Assembly (NCBI RefSeq): GCF_024347195.1
Contig: NZ_AP025281.1
Location: 4,588,001-4,652,000 of the forward strand
Source: Aliamphritea hakodatensis
GTDB lineage: Bacteria > Pseudomonadota > Gammaproteobacteria > Pseudomonadales > Balneatricaceae
Length of the DNA stretch: 64,000 bases
Reading direction: 5' to 3'
Made by a program: the position numbers and the translations under genes. The stretch's first letter is position 1; each line of letters begins with the position of its first letter. Below the pieces are notes generated by a model. That model saw only the letters and a program-made list of their open reading frames with translations, did not search any database and was not told where the DNA came from. This document shows positions 49,486 through 58,320 of the stretch, in pieces.

Positions 49486-49514
49486 AAGTAGGGGCTGCCT
49501 GAAGGAAATTCAAG
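49486..49514 (-). promoter_or_regulatory. Sigma-32 (heat-shock) promoter of clpB
   Basis: On the minus strand: CTTGAA (49509-49514), 14-bp spacer, CCCCTACTT (49486-49494), close to the RpoH consensus CTTGAAA-N11-15-CCCCATNT. It lies 92 bp before the clpB start. Confidence 0.8.
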
Positions 49515-49552
49515 CCGGCAAAGAAAATTAAATTAGCAAGTTCTGATATATA

Positions 49553-50281
49553 TCAGGAACCGATCCAGATCGCGCTGGCCATCCGGCCGGTGACACCGTC
49601 GCGGCGGTAAGAATAGAACTTATCGGCCTGGGTAAAGGTACAATGCTCACCGCCGGAAATCCGCTCAATGCCCAGATGCTGCAAGCGTAACCGCGCCAGC
49701 TGATAAATATCTGCCAGCCACTTGCCAGCATTTGCCGAAGGCTTAAATGCCGCTGCAGATGAAGACAGGTAATCACAGAACTGCTGGCGCACTTCTTCAC
49801 CCACTTCAAATGCATCCGGACCGATGGCCGGCCCGAGCCAGATATGAACATCCTGCTGCGCAGCGAATTCCTGCAGGGTATTTTCTACCACACCGTCCAC
49901 CAGCCCACGCCAGCCCGCATGGGCAACTGCTACCCGGGAACCGTCAGCACTGCTGATAAACACCGGCAGGCAATCGGCGGTCATAACAATGCATACCTGA
50001 CTGGTCTTATCCGTCCAGCAGGCATCGGCTTCAGGTACATTACCCTCGGGAGATGCTTCAACCACAATGGTGCTATGCGTCTGCTGTAGCCACTGTACCG
50101 CCTGCCAGCCATGTTCACTGGCCAGTAAACGGCGGTTTTCGGCTACCCGTGCCGGGTCATCCGCCACGTGATCACCCAGATTCAGCCCCGCATACACACC
50201 TTCGCTGCAGCCGCCCAGACGGGTAGTGGTAAACGCGTGTATGTGTGCAGGGGCCTGCCAGTCCGGGCGAATCAGTTTCAT
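49553..50281 (-). CDS. pgeF: PgeF-family purine nucleoside phosphorylase / peptidoglycan editing factor (YfiH)
   Basis: This is 242 residues of the multicopper-oxidase-like laccase domain family (DUF152/YfiH). FTTTRLGGCSEGVYAGLNLGDHV, VMTADCLPVF, AVAHAGWRGLVDGV and the closing YSYRRDGVTGRMASAIW are typical. The His and Cys metal ligands in QQTHS, TADC and AHAGW are kept. Family members have been shown to act as purine nucleoside phosphorylases and as a peptidoglycan editing factor. Its start overlaps the end of rluD by 4 bp, a common pairing. Confidence 0.92.
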   Translation of the reverse strand: MKLIRPDWQAPAHIHAFTTTRLGGCSEGVYAGLNLGDHVADDPARVAENRRLLASEHGWQAVQWLQQTHSTIVVEASPEGNVPEADACWTDKTSQVCIVMTADCLPVFISSADGSRVAVAHAGWRGLVDGVVENTLQEFAAQQDVHIWLGPAIGPDAFEVGEEVRQQFCDYLSSSAAAFKPSANAGKWLADIYQLARLRLQHLGIERISGGEHCTFTQADKFYSYRRDGVTGRMASAIWIGS

Positions 50282-51246
50282 AGGTCGTCTTCGTGTGCCT
50301 GTGTGTCATCTTTCAGATTCGCCAGCAAAGTCTGAATATCTTCCGGAAGATCTACTTCCCAGGACATCAGCTCGCCGGTTGCCGGATGGAACAGTTCCAG
50401 CCGCTTGGCATGCAGCGCCTGACGCTTAAAGTCCCTCAGATTCTGCTGCAGCTCAGGAGAGATACCTTTCGGCAAACGGAACCGGCCACCGTACATTTGA
50501 TCACCGATCAGCGGGTAATTGATATACGCCATATGTACCCGAATCTGGTGGGTACGGCCGGTTTCCAGCTTCAGACGGATATGAGTATGTGTCCGGAATT
50601 TATCCAGCACCCGGTAATGGGTCACGGCTTCTTTACCCAGACCCACCACCGCCATCATCTGACGGTTACGGGAATGGCGTCCCAACGGCTCATCCACGGT
50701 ACCGCCGCCAGTCATCACATTGTTCACTATCGCCTCATATTCACGGCCCATAGTGCGTTCCTGCAACTGAGCGACAAGATCGGTCTGTGCCTGAATCGTT
50801 TTCGCCACCACCATCAAACCGGTAGTATCCATATCCAGCCGGTGAACAATACCGGCCCGTGGCACCTGCGCCATGTCCGGGTTGTAATGCAGCAAGCCGT
50901 TCAGCAGGGTATCGTCCCAGTGACCGGCCGCCGGATGCACCACCAGGCCTGCCGGCTTGTTGATGATCATGATGTGCTCATCTTCAAAGATGATATCCAG
51001 CGGCATTTCGCGGGGCACAAAGCTGTCGATGACGTCCAGTTGGGCATCTATGACAATTTCTTCACCGCCAAATACTTTATCCCGGATCCGCCAGCTTTTG
51101 CCGTCGACCCTCAGGCTGCCGTCTTTAATCCAGTTTTGTAACCGGGAACGGGAGTAATCCGGGAACAGATCCGCTACGGCCTGATCTAACCGCTTACCTA
51201 TTAGCCCGTCCGGGACGGTTGCACTTAATTGCACCTGCTCTGTCAT
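50278..51246 (-). CDS. rluD: 23S rRNA pseudouridine(1911/1915/1917) synthase RluD
   Basis: This is 322 residues: an S4 RNA-binding domain (~15-75) and a pseudouridine synthase domain with HRLD (135-138) holding the catalytic Asp138, plus KPAGLVVHP and ETGRTHQIRVHM. RluD modifies helix 69 of 23S rRNA. The gene order bamD <-> rluD-pgeF-clpB is the standard gammaproteobacterial one. It is divergent from bamD with a 183-bp gap. Confidence 0.95.
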   Translation of the reverse strand: MTEQVQLSATVPDGLIGKRLDQAVADLFPDYSRSRLQNWIKDGSLRVDGKSWRIRDKVFGGEEIVIDAQLDVIDSFVPREMPLDIIFEDEHIMIINKPAGLVVHPAAGHWDDTLLNGLLHYNPDMAQVPRAGIVHRLDMDTTGLMVVAKTIQAQTDLVAQLQERTMGREYEAIVNNVMTGGGTVDEPLGRHSRNRQMMAVVGLGKEAVTHYRVLDKFRTHTHIRLKLETGRTHQIRVHMAYINYPLIGDQMYGGRFRLPKGISPELQQNLRDFKRQALHAKRLELFHPATGELMSWEVDLPEDIQTLLANLKDDTQAHEDDL

Positions 51247-51429
51247 GCTATATTTTCTTCACTTTTTGAGTCCTTTATGCGGTTTCAGCACACAAAGGCT
51301 GTTTGATGCTTTGGCTTAACTTCGGGTTATGGTTAAATAAGCCCGGTAAAATTTTGCCCATTATAACTGAAAGTGGCCTAAACCGCTGTCTTACAAGGAC
51401 ACCGGCAACAATTATCAGGATATTTTTTT

Positions 51430-52377
51430 ATGCGCCTAGCTAAGCTGTTCGCGATTCTATCGATTTGTATCATGACCGCCGGTTGTTCGTGGTTTGGTGG
51501 TGGTGAAGAAACCGATAACCTGGATACCCCGGAACAAACCATTTATGACGAAGCGATCTCTGCCCTGAAGGCAGATAATTACCCGCTGGCAATTGAAAAG
51601 TTGCAGCTGCTGGAAGCCCGCTACCCGTTCGGTCAGTATTCCGAGCAGGCACAGCTGGAGCTGATCTTCGCTTACCACAAGAATGGCGAAGCAGAAGCAG
51701 CAAAAGCCGCTGCCGACCGTTTTATCCGGCTGCACCCGAACCATCCAAACCTGGATTACGCCCTGTACCTCAAAGGTCTGACCGCGTTTAATCAGGACAA
51801 GTCGATCTTTGAAGACTACCTGCCGATTGATGAAAGTACCCGCGATCCGGGCAACGCACTGGATTCATTCAACAGCTTCGATACCCTGATCAAGCGCTTC
51901 CCGAACAGCCAGTACGCACCGGACTCGCAAAAGCGCATGGTGTACCTGAAAAACCGTCTGGCTCAGCATGAAATCCATGTAGCCCGTTATTATATACGCC
52001 GTGAAGCATGGCTGGCAGCCGCTAACCGTGGTCGCTACGTGGTTGAGAACTATCAGGAGACGCCGCTGGTACCGGAAGCACTGAGCATCATGGTACTGGG
52101 ATATAACCAGTTACAACTGCCGGAACTGGCGGCAGATGCCCAGGCGGTTCTGGACGCGAACTTCCCGGGTTTCCAGACCAATATCAAACGGGCGAAAAAA
52201 GAATCCCTGCTGAGCTCTGCAACCTTTGGTCTGTTCGGCGAAGGTGATCAGGAAGAAGCTAACCGGCAGCCTGAGCCTCAGGCAGCAGAAGAAGACGACA
52301 ATGGCCGTTCATGGTTCAGCATCATGACTTTCGGCGTCTTCGATGATGATGACGAAGAAATTCAGCCAGCCCAGTAA
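51430..52377 (+). CDS. bamD: Outer-membrane assembly lipoprotein BamD
   Basis: BamD is the essential lipoprotein of the BAM complex that inserts beta-barrel proteins in the outer membrane. The 315-residue protein has a lipobox ending at Cys19 (IMTAGC). Five TPR-like helical pairs follow, starting IYDEAISALKADNYPLAIEKLQLLEARYPFGQYSEQAQLEL. The C-terminal ~65 residues are acidic and of low complexity (EEDDNGRSWFS, DDDDEEIQ), longer than in E. coli. The ribosome site is a modest AGGA 10-11 bp upstream. Confidence 0.95.
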   Translation: MRLAKLFAILSICIMTAGCSWFGGGEETDNLDTPEQTIYDEAISALKADNYPLAIEKLQLLEARYPFGQYSEQAQLELIFAYHKNGEAEAAKAAADRFIRLHPNHPNLDYALYLKGLTAFNQDKSIFEDYLPIDESTRDPGNALDSFNSFDTLIKRFPNSQYAPDSQKRMVYLKNRLAQHEIHVARYYIRREAWLAAANRGRYVVENYQETPLVPEALSIMVLGYNQLQLPELAADAQAVLDANFPGFQTNIKRAKKESLLSSATFGLFGEGDQEEANRQPEPQAAEEDDNGRSWFSIMTFGVFDDDDEEIQPAQ

Positions 52378-52397
52378 GCGGAACTGAATAACCTGTC

Positions 52398-52427
52398 AAA
52401 AAAGAGCGGCACTGCCGCTCTTTTTTT
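52398..52427. terminator. Terminator after bamD
   Basis: The hairpin AGAGCGGC/GCCGCTCT is flanked by A6 and T7. It can work in both directions. Confidence 0.88.
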
Positions 52428-52531
52428 GTCTGCTATGTCCGGGAAATACGACGGCTAAACCGCTGTCCGTCCGTTCCGCACTTCTCCCATCCGGTGACCA
52501 CTGAACGCAATTACCGCTCAGCAACGCTTCA

Positions 52532-54610
52532 TCAGGCGCTGCGGTAGGCCTCTGCCGATTGCAGAAGATACCGCTCAAAGTCCGGCTGCGACAACGGCCG
52601 ACTGTAATAATACCCCTGGGTAAAGAGACACTGATTACTGACCAGAAACGCTTCCTGCTCCCGGCTTTCTACCCCTTCAGCCACCACCTGCAGCTTGAGG
52701 CTTTGTGCCATCGACAAAATGCCCTTCACCAGCTCATCATCGTCCGGATCAACCGTCAGGTCTTTCACGAACGAGCGGTCAATCTTAAGAATGTTAATCG
52801 GAAACTTCTTCAGATAACTCAGGGACGAATAGCCGGTACCGAAATCATCAATGGCCAGGCTAACCCCCTGCTGACGAATATTCTCCAACTGATCATGGAT
52901 TCCCTGATCATCAGCCATCATCAGACCTTCAGTTATTTCCAGCACCAACCGTTCAGGCTCAAGCCCGGTATCCTTTAATATCCCGGCCACCATGGCTGCA
53001 ACGTCCTGTTTCTGGAATTGCCGGTACGACATATTCACCGCCAGATGCAGCGGCAGACCGCTGGTCTGCTTCCAGCGAACAGCCTCACGGCAGGCTTCCC
53101 GTAAAACCCATTCACCGATCGGCACAATCAGGCCAATCTCTTCCGCCAGCGGAATAAACACATCCGGCGCCACAAACCCATTTTCGTGATCGTACCAGCG
53201 AATCAGCGCCTCTGCGCCAACCAGCCGGCCGCTATGAGGGTTAAACACCGGCTGATAGTTAAGCATAAACTCGTTATGTTCCAGCGCATCATACAGGGCC
53301 GCTTCCAGCTTACGCCGGTCATGGGCTTCAATATCCATTTGCGGTGTAAAGAACTGGAAATTATTTCGCCCCCGTTCTTTTGCCTTATACATGGCGCTGT
53401 CAGCTTTACGCAGCAGAGTACCGGTGCTGTCGCCGTCATCCGGAAAGATCGTGACGCCGATACTGGCAGAAACAAAGGCGTCATTTCCATCCAGCCGGTA
53501 CGGCATCGACAGCTCATCCAGAATCCGGCCCACTATATGCTCAATGACCAGCGGGTCTCGCACATCCGGCAGTACCACCGCGAACTCGTCACCGCCAAAA
53601 CGGGAAGCCGTATCACTTTCCCGCAAGACACTGAGAATTCTTCCGGAAGCTTCCTGCAGCAACTCATCACCCACCGAGTGACCCAGGGTATCGTTGATGT
53701 GCTTGAAGCGGTCCAGATCCAGAAACAACAGGGCAACCTGACTGCCGTCCCGGCGGGCCCGGGCTATTGCCTGAGAAAAGCGATCTTCAAACAAATTCCG
53801 GTTAGCCAGTCGCGTCAGTGAGTCAAAGTTGGCCTGATACTCAACCCGCTCCTTGGCCTCTTCGGCGATCATCTGACTGTTACGCAGCTGCTCTTCAACC
53901 TTGTAACGTTCCTGTATTTCACTTTTAAGGCTGATATTACTGAGCATCAACTCATGGGTACGCTGCTCGACCCGGTCTTCAAGGCCCGCCTGCATCTCCA
54001 GTAAGCGCTTATTATTGCGGTACAGATATACCGCCACAATCAGTCCCAGGATCAGCGCAATGACACTCAGCACTAACGAGTTTCGGTATGACTCGTAAGA
54101 CTTCATCTGCCGCTCTAAAGCCACCTCACGGTTGAGAAAATCACGGTCCTGCTGATACTGATGGGATTCTTCGATCAGTTGCTTGAACAGCGTGCGTACA
54201 CTTTCAACAGTCTTGGCATCAGGCACCTCTGCACCGTAAAGCGCGCTGTCGATGTAGATAATCGTCGCCTGTAATTTTTCGATGTCAAAACCATCATTAA
54301 CCGCTTCCCCGCCCAAACGGCCCGACTCAATACTGTCTAAGCGGCTCCAGAGAATGTTAAACCAGGTATCGAAACGCTCCTGGCTGTTCTCAAAACGCGG
54401 ATCCGGATAGGCTTCGGCATAATGGGCAGCCGTACGCATCAGTTCGTATTCATACTGGCGCATGAAAAACACCAACTCAGAACGGGTAGGCCCGACCTGC
54501 ATACCGGATATCTGTCTGAACAGCCAGAATGAGCTGAACATGCTGAGTATAATGACCACAATCATCATCGTCGCGATGATAATTGAGGTTCTGGTGCCGG
54601 ATTTAATCAT
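52532..54610 (-). CDS. Membrane GGDEF-EAL cyclic di-GMP protein
   Basis: This is 692 residues. Order: membrane helix (~9-31), periplasmic helical sensor (~32-178, no named domain recognised), second helix (~180-200), coiled coil (~205-265), GGDEF domain (~270-430) with intact RFGGDEF (~338), and EAL domain (~440-690) with intact AEALIRW (~466), NMSYRQFQ, ITEGLMM, DDFGTGYSS and AEGVE. Both signatures are canonical, so both synthesis and breakdown of c-di-GMP are possible. The start overlaps the end of the upstream periplasmic protein gene by 8 bp, which suggests that protein feeds its signal to the periplasmic domain. Confidence 0.95.
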   Translation of the reverse strand: MIKSGTRTSIIIATMMIVVIILSMFSSFWLFRQISGMQVGPTRSELVFFMRQYEYELMRTAAHYAEAYPDPRFENSQERFDTWFNILWSRLDSIESGRLGGEAVNDGFDIEKLQATIIYIDSALYGAEVPDAKTVESVRTLFKQLIEESHQYQQDRDFLNREVALERQMKSYESYRNSLVLSVIALILGLIVAVYLYRNNKRLLEMQAGLEDRVEQRTHELMLSNISLKSEIQERYKVEEQLRNSQMIAEEAKERVEYQANFDSLTRLANRNLFEDRFSQAIARARRDGSQVALLFLDLDRFKHINDTLGHSVGDELLQEASGRILSVLRESDTASRFGGDEFAVVLPDVRDPLVIEHIVGRILDELSMPYRLDGNDAFVSASIGVTIFPDDGDSTGTLLRKADSAMYKAKERGRNNFQFFTPQMDIEAHDRRKLEAALYDALEHNEFMLNYQPVFNPHSGRLVGAEALIRWYDHENGFVAPDVFIPLAEEIGLIVPIGEWVLREACREAVRWKQTSGLPLHLAVNMSYRQFQKQDVAAMVAGILKDTGLEPERLVLEITEGLMMADDQGIHDQLENIRQQGVSLAIDDFGTGYSSLSYLKKFPINILKIDRSFVKDLTVDPDDDELVKGILSMAQSLKLQVVAEGVESREQEAFLVSNQCLFTQGYYYSRPLSQPDFERYLLQSAEAYRSA

Positions 54611-55115
54611 TTACTTCAAGCTGCACCAGTTGCCAGATTGCACGTGAATAGTAAGTCCCGTTTTCAAGCTCAGCATGTTCCGACCAAGGATAGATTACCC
54701 AGACAGGCCCTTTAGTCCGGACGGTCAGAGGCTCGCCATTCTTCTGAATGGCCAGAATCACATCAAAGGATTTAAAGTCTTCGGTGGGAATTTCGATTTT
54801 ATATTCATTTGCGGCAAGCGCTGAGACAGCACTGCCCCGGGCACCGGCTGCCGCCAGTATATCCCGCACCAGCGGACCACTGAACTCGGTCACCCCTTCG
54901 GTCCAGCGGGTTTCAGTACGAATCACCCGCTGCGGAAACTGTAGCAGCTGCTCACGGTCCAGTTGCAGACCATTGTCTGTATTATGCTCAGCAATGTTTC
55001 CGGTGAGCGTCAGGAGAACCTTCCCCTTCGGTACATCCAGATGAATATCCTGTGCTAACACAGCCGCAGAAAAGAAACAGCATGCAAACCATATACATAA
55101 TTTTTGCTTCAACAT
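54603..55115 (-). CDS. Periplasmic SUOX-fold-like protein lacking the molybdenum cysteine
   Basis: This is 170 residues from an ATG with GGGAGG upstream (the frame is open further up without support). Residues 1-21 are a Sec signal peptide. The rest resembles a single oxidoreductase molybdopterin-binding (SUOX-type) fold: LTLTGNI, FSGPLVRDILAAAG, EYKIEIPTEDF, GPVWVIYPW, then SRAIWQLVQLEV. In MsrP of this same window the corresponding stretch reads R-C-V-E-A-W with Cys as the Mo ligand; here it reads R-W-T-E-G-V (Trp71). It is therefore unlikely to be a normal molybdoenzyme and may be a ligand sensor. It overlaps the GGDEF-EAL gene. Confidence 0.75.
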   Translation of the reverse strand: MLKQKLCIWFACCFFSAAVLAQDIHLDVPKGKVLLTLTGNIAEHNTDNGLQLDREQLLQFPQRVIRTETRWTEGVTEFSGPLVRDILAAAGARGSAVSALAANEYKIEIPTEDFKSFDVILAIQKNGEPLTVRTKGPVWVIYPWSEHAELENGTYYSRAIWQLVQLEVND

Positions 55116-55606
55116 CACAGCCTCCCGTGAAATCAAACACAAACAATACTCATAGGTTCTGATTCTGCTTCCTTTTGCGAACGTACATCTGCCTTTTCGG
55201 TTAAATGCCTGAGCCGGATTCCAGCCGCTGAATACATCAGCCGGACCCCCTGCAAACATCTATGAGCAACCAGCCATAATTCTATGTTAAAAAAACGCTT
55301 ATCGCTCTCTCTGAGCCTCGGTAAAGCCACCATTATGAGAATAGAACCTGCTTGTTTTCAAACAAAAGCAGAGAAAACCAACAAACCAATCCCCAGCAAT
55401 ATAGTTATAAAAATCCTTTTACATACATCTCAATCGACTTAAAAAATCATAAGAAACTTCAAAAAAATCGAAATAACAAACAGTTAAGCCAATCGCAAGA
55501 ACTTACCCACAGACAGCAACAGCCTTTATAGCTATCACAGCAAACAACAATCTTCAAACAAATCCGCAATCATGAAACCCAAACGGCAATCAAAAATACC
55601 GGGCAC
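55116..55606. other. AT-rich intergenic region, no gene seen
   Basis: About 490 bp between the periplasmic sensor gene and the pnp terminator. It is markedly AT-rich from 55330 to 55590. No reading frame, RNA gene or strong repeat was found. Confidence 0.5.
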
Positions 55607-55633
55607 AAAAAAACCCGCCGGAGCGGGTTTTTT
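55607..55633 (-). terminator. Terminator after pnp
   Basis: The hairpin AACCCGCC/GGAGCGGGTT is followed on the minus strand by T7. It lies 17 bp past the pnp stop and ends the translation operon. Confidence 0.9.
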
Positions 55634-55650
55634 CTATGCAGCAATCAGTC

Positions 55651-57753
55651 TTATTCTACAGACTCATCCTGCTCCAGATCACGCATGGTCAGCTTGATAC
55701 GACCACGGGCATCAACGTCCAGAACCTTAACCTTCAGGACATCATCCATCTTGATGTAATCAGTCACTTTCTCGATGCGCTTGTTAGCGATTTGAGAGAT
55801 GTGAACCAGACCATCTTTACCCGGCAGGATGTTAACGAACGCACCGAATTCTTCGATACGAACAACCTTACCTTCGTAAACTGCGCCCACTTCAGCTTCA
55901 GCAGTGATTTCGATTACACGGTCAGTTGCCATCTTCGCAGCTGCTTTATCAGCTGCGTAGATACGTACAGTACCGCTGTCATCGATATCGATAGTTGCGC
56001 CGGTTTCTTCAGTCAGTGCACGGATAGTTGCACCGCCTTTACCAATTACGTCACGGATCTTCTCTGGGTTGATCTCGATCAGTGTCATTGCTGGCGCATT
56101 GTCCGGCAGCTCAGGACGGGAGTAACCGATTACCTTGCCCATTTCCTTCAGGATGTGAGCACGGGCTTCGTACGCCTGTTCCAGTGCGATATCCATGATC
56201 TCTTCGGTAATACCGGTGATCTTGATATCCATCTGCAGCGCAGTAACACCGGCTTCTGTACCGGCAACTTTAAAGTCCATGTCACCCAGGTGATCTTCGT
56301 CACCCAGGATGTCGGTCAGAACAGCGAAACGCTCGCCTTCTTTAACCAGACCCATCGCGATACCCGCAACAGGCGCTTTCAGAGGTACACCGGCATCCAT
56401 CATAGACAGAGACGCACCACATACAGACGCCATAGAGCTTGAACCGTTAGATTCAGTGATCTCAGACACAACACGGATGGTGTACGGGAATTCTTCCTGA
56501 GTTGGCAGAACCGCAGCAACACCGCGACGTGCCAGACGGCCGTGACCAATTTCACGACGGCCGGTTGCACCGATACGGCCAGCTTCACCAACAGAGTATG
56601 GAGGGAAGTTGTAGTGCAGCATGAACGGATCTTTACGCTCGCCTTCGATTGCATCAATGATCTGCTGATCACGGGCAGTACCCAGGGTACAGGTCACAAC
56701 AGACTGAGTTTCACCACGGGTGAACAGAGAAGAACCATGAGTACCGGTCAGAACATCGATTTCTACTTCGATATCACGAACGGTCTTAGTGTCACGGCCA
56801 TCGATACGTGGAGCACCGTCAAGGATACGGCCACGAACGATTTCTTTTTCCAGTGAGCTGATGATGCTGCCCACTTCGCCGGCAGATGCCGCGTCTTCAC
56901 CTTCACACAGTGCTGCAACAGCCTGCTTACGTACTTCAGACAGCGCTGCCTGACGCTGCATTTTGTCAGCAGTCTGGTAAGCCGCTTCAACACCTGCAGC
57001 AGCAACGCCACGAACCTGTTCGATCAGTGTTTCGTTCTTCGCAGCCGGTTCCCAAACCCAGGCTTCTTTACCTGCTTCAGCAACCAGTTCGTTGATCGCA
57101 CTGATAGCAACCTGCATTTCTTCGTGGGCGAATACAACCGCACCCAGCATTTCGTCTTCAGACAGCTCCTGAGCCTGAGACTCAACCATCAGAACCGCAT
57201 CAGAAGTACCGGCAACAACCATGTCCAGCATAGAGGTCTGAAGTGCTTCATAAGAAGGGTTCAGGGAGTAACCGTCTTCTTCTGTATAACCGACACGTGC
57301 ACAACCGATCGGACCCTGGAAAGGGATACCGGAAATAGCCAGTGCAGCAGACGTACCCAGCATCGCAGCGATATCCGGATCATTTACTTTATCTGCAGAC
57401 ATCACAGTACAGATAACCTGAACTTCGTTCATGTAACCTTTCGGGAACAGTGGACGGATAGGACGGTCGATCAGACGGGACGTCAGTGTTTCTTTCTCAG
57501 ACGGACGGGCTTCACGCTTGAAGAAGCCACCCGGGATACGGCCAACTGAGTAGTACTTTTCCTGGTAGTGAACAGACAGAGGGAAGAAATCCTGTCCTTC
57601 ACGGGCGCTCTTCGCACCAACAACAGTACACAGCACCTGTACGCCAGCCATGGTCACCAGTACGGCACCCGTTGCCTGACGTGCTACACGTCCGGTTTCC
57701 AGTGTTACCTGGTGCTGACCGAACTGAAACGTTTTAGTAATTGCTTGTGGCAC
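55651..57753 (-). CDS. pnp: Polyribonucleotide nucleotidyltransferase (PNPase)
   Basis: PNPase degrades RNA 3'-to-5' by phosphorolysis and is a degradosome partner. The 700-residue protein has two RNase PH domains (~10-225 and ~310-540) joined by a helical linker, then KH (~550-610, VIGKGGATIRALTEETG) and S1 (~620-690, YEGKVVRIEEFGAFVN). The start is a GTG at 57753, with AAGGAAAA upstream. It follows rpsO, as in E. coli, with an intergenic terminator/attenuator and a long leader hairpin. Confidence 0.97.
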   Translation of the reverse strand: MPQAITKTFQFGQHQVTLETGRVARQATGAVLVTMAGVQVLCTVVGAKSAREGQDFFPLSVHYQEKYYSVGRIPGGFFKREARPSEKETLTSRLIDRPIRPLFPKGYMNEVQVICTVMSADKVNDPDIAAMLGTSAALAISGIPFQGPIGCARVGYTEEDGYSLNPSYEALQTSMLDMVVAGTSDAVLMVESQAQELSEDEMLGAVVFAHEEMQVAISAINELVAEAGKEAWVWEPAAKNETLIEQVRGVAAAGVEAAYQTADKMQRQAALSEVRKQAVAALCEGEDAASAGEVGSIISSLEKEIVRGRILDGAPRIDGRDTKTVRDIEVEIDVLTGTHGSSLFTRGETQSVVTCTLGTARDQQIIDAIEGERKDPFMLHYNFPPYSVGEAGRIGATGRREIGHGRLARRGVAAVLPTQEEFPYTIRVVSEITESNGSSSMASVCGASLSMMDAGVPLKAPVAGIAMGLVKEGERFAVLTDILGDEDHLGDMDFKVAGTEAGVTALQMDIKITGITEEIMDIALEQAYEARAHILKEMGKVIGYSRPELPDNAPAMTLIEINPEKIRDVIGKGGATIRALTEETGATIDIDDSGTVRIYAADKAAAKMATDRVIEITAEAEVGAVYEGKVVRIEEFGAFVNILPGKDGLVHISQIANKRIEKVTDYIKMDDVLKVKVLDVDARGRIKLTMRDLEQDESVE

Positions 57754-57814
57754 AATAATTTTCCTTAAGCTAAACCAACAAATGCCCGCTTATCGCGTCA
57801 TCAGGCCTCTTTTA

Positions 57815-57861
57815 GCCAGTACTCTGTTAGCCCCTCAGGGAAGGCCTATCAGAGTACAGGC
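57815..57861 (-). promoter_or_regulatory. pnp leader hairpin (candidate RNase III / PNPase autoregulation site)
   Basis: The sequence folds as AGCC-a-GTACTCTG / CAGAGTAC-a-GGCT around a 23-nt, partly paired loop, in the leader between the rpsO terminator and the GTG of pnp. In E. coli a hairpin at this place is cut by RNase III and used for PNPase autoregulation; the same role here is inferred. Confidence 0.65.
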
Positions 57862-57890
57862 TGGTTGATAAACGACAATTAAACAGGCGT

Positions 57891-57923
57891 AAAAAGCACC
57901 GGGGTCATCGATTGATGACCCCG
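57891..57923 (-). terminator. rpsO terminator / rpsO-pnp attenuator
   Basis: The strong stem CCGGGGTCATC/GATGACCCCGG has loop AATC. On the minus strand it is followed by TGCTTTTT. It lies just past rpsO and should partly stop transcription before pnp. Confidence 0.8.
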
Positions 57924-57933
57924 GAACATTATC

Positions 57934-58203
57934 TTAGCGACGCAGACCTAAACGACCGATCAGCTCGACGTAACGGCTAGCATCTTTACCCTTCAGGTAA
58001 TCCAGCAGCTTACGACGCTGGTTTACCATGCGGATCAGACCACGACGGGAGTGGTGATCGTGGATGTGACCTTTAAAGTGAGACTGCAGACCAACGATGT
58101 TGTGAGTCAGCAGAGCTACCTGAACTTCAGGGGAACCAGTGTCGCCTTCAGCACGCGCGTATTCTGCAACAATCTCAGCTTTCTTTTCAGCAGATAATGC
58201 CAT
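57934..58203 (-). CDS. rpsO: 30S ribosomal protein S15
   Basis: This is 89 residues, the normal length. Family motifs: GDTGSPEVQVALLTHNIVGLQSHFK, HDHHSRRGLIRMVNQRRKLLDYLK and the end RLGLRR. S15 is a primary binder of the 16S central domain. The ATG at 58203 has TGGAG upstream; the frame is open 30 bp further without reason. It lies between truB and pnp. Confidence 0.98.
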   Translation of the reverse strand: MALSAEKKAEIVAEYARAEGDTGSPEVQVALLTHNIVGLQSHFKGHIHDHHSRRGLIRMVNQRRKLLDYLKGKDASRYVELIGRLGLRR

Positions 58204-58320
58204 TTTTCTATCTCCAGATTTTAATATGCACACGGCCGTAGCCGCCGGATTTAAAGTCGCGATGCACCGAGCATATTTTCAGTCCATCGTCAGAATGCTC
58301 CGGCCAGGGCCGAAACAAAT

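Noticed and set aside
54603..55259. Longer start (48 extra residues) for the SUOX-like gene
   Set aside because: It would place a signal peptide inside the protein; the ATG at 55115 has a strong ribosome site and starts right at the signal peptide.
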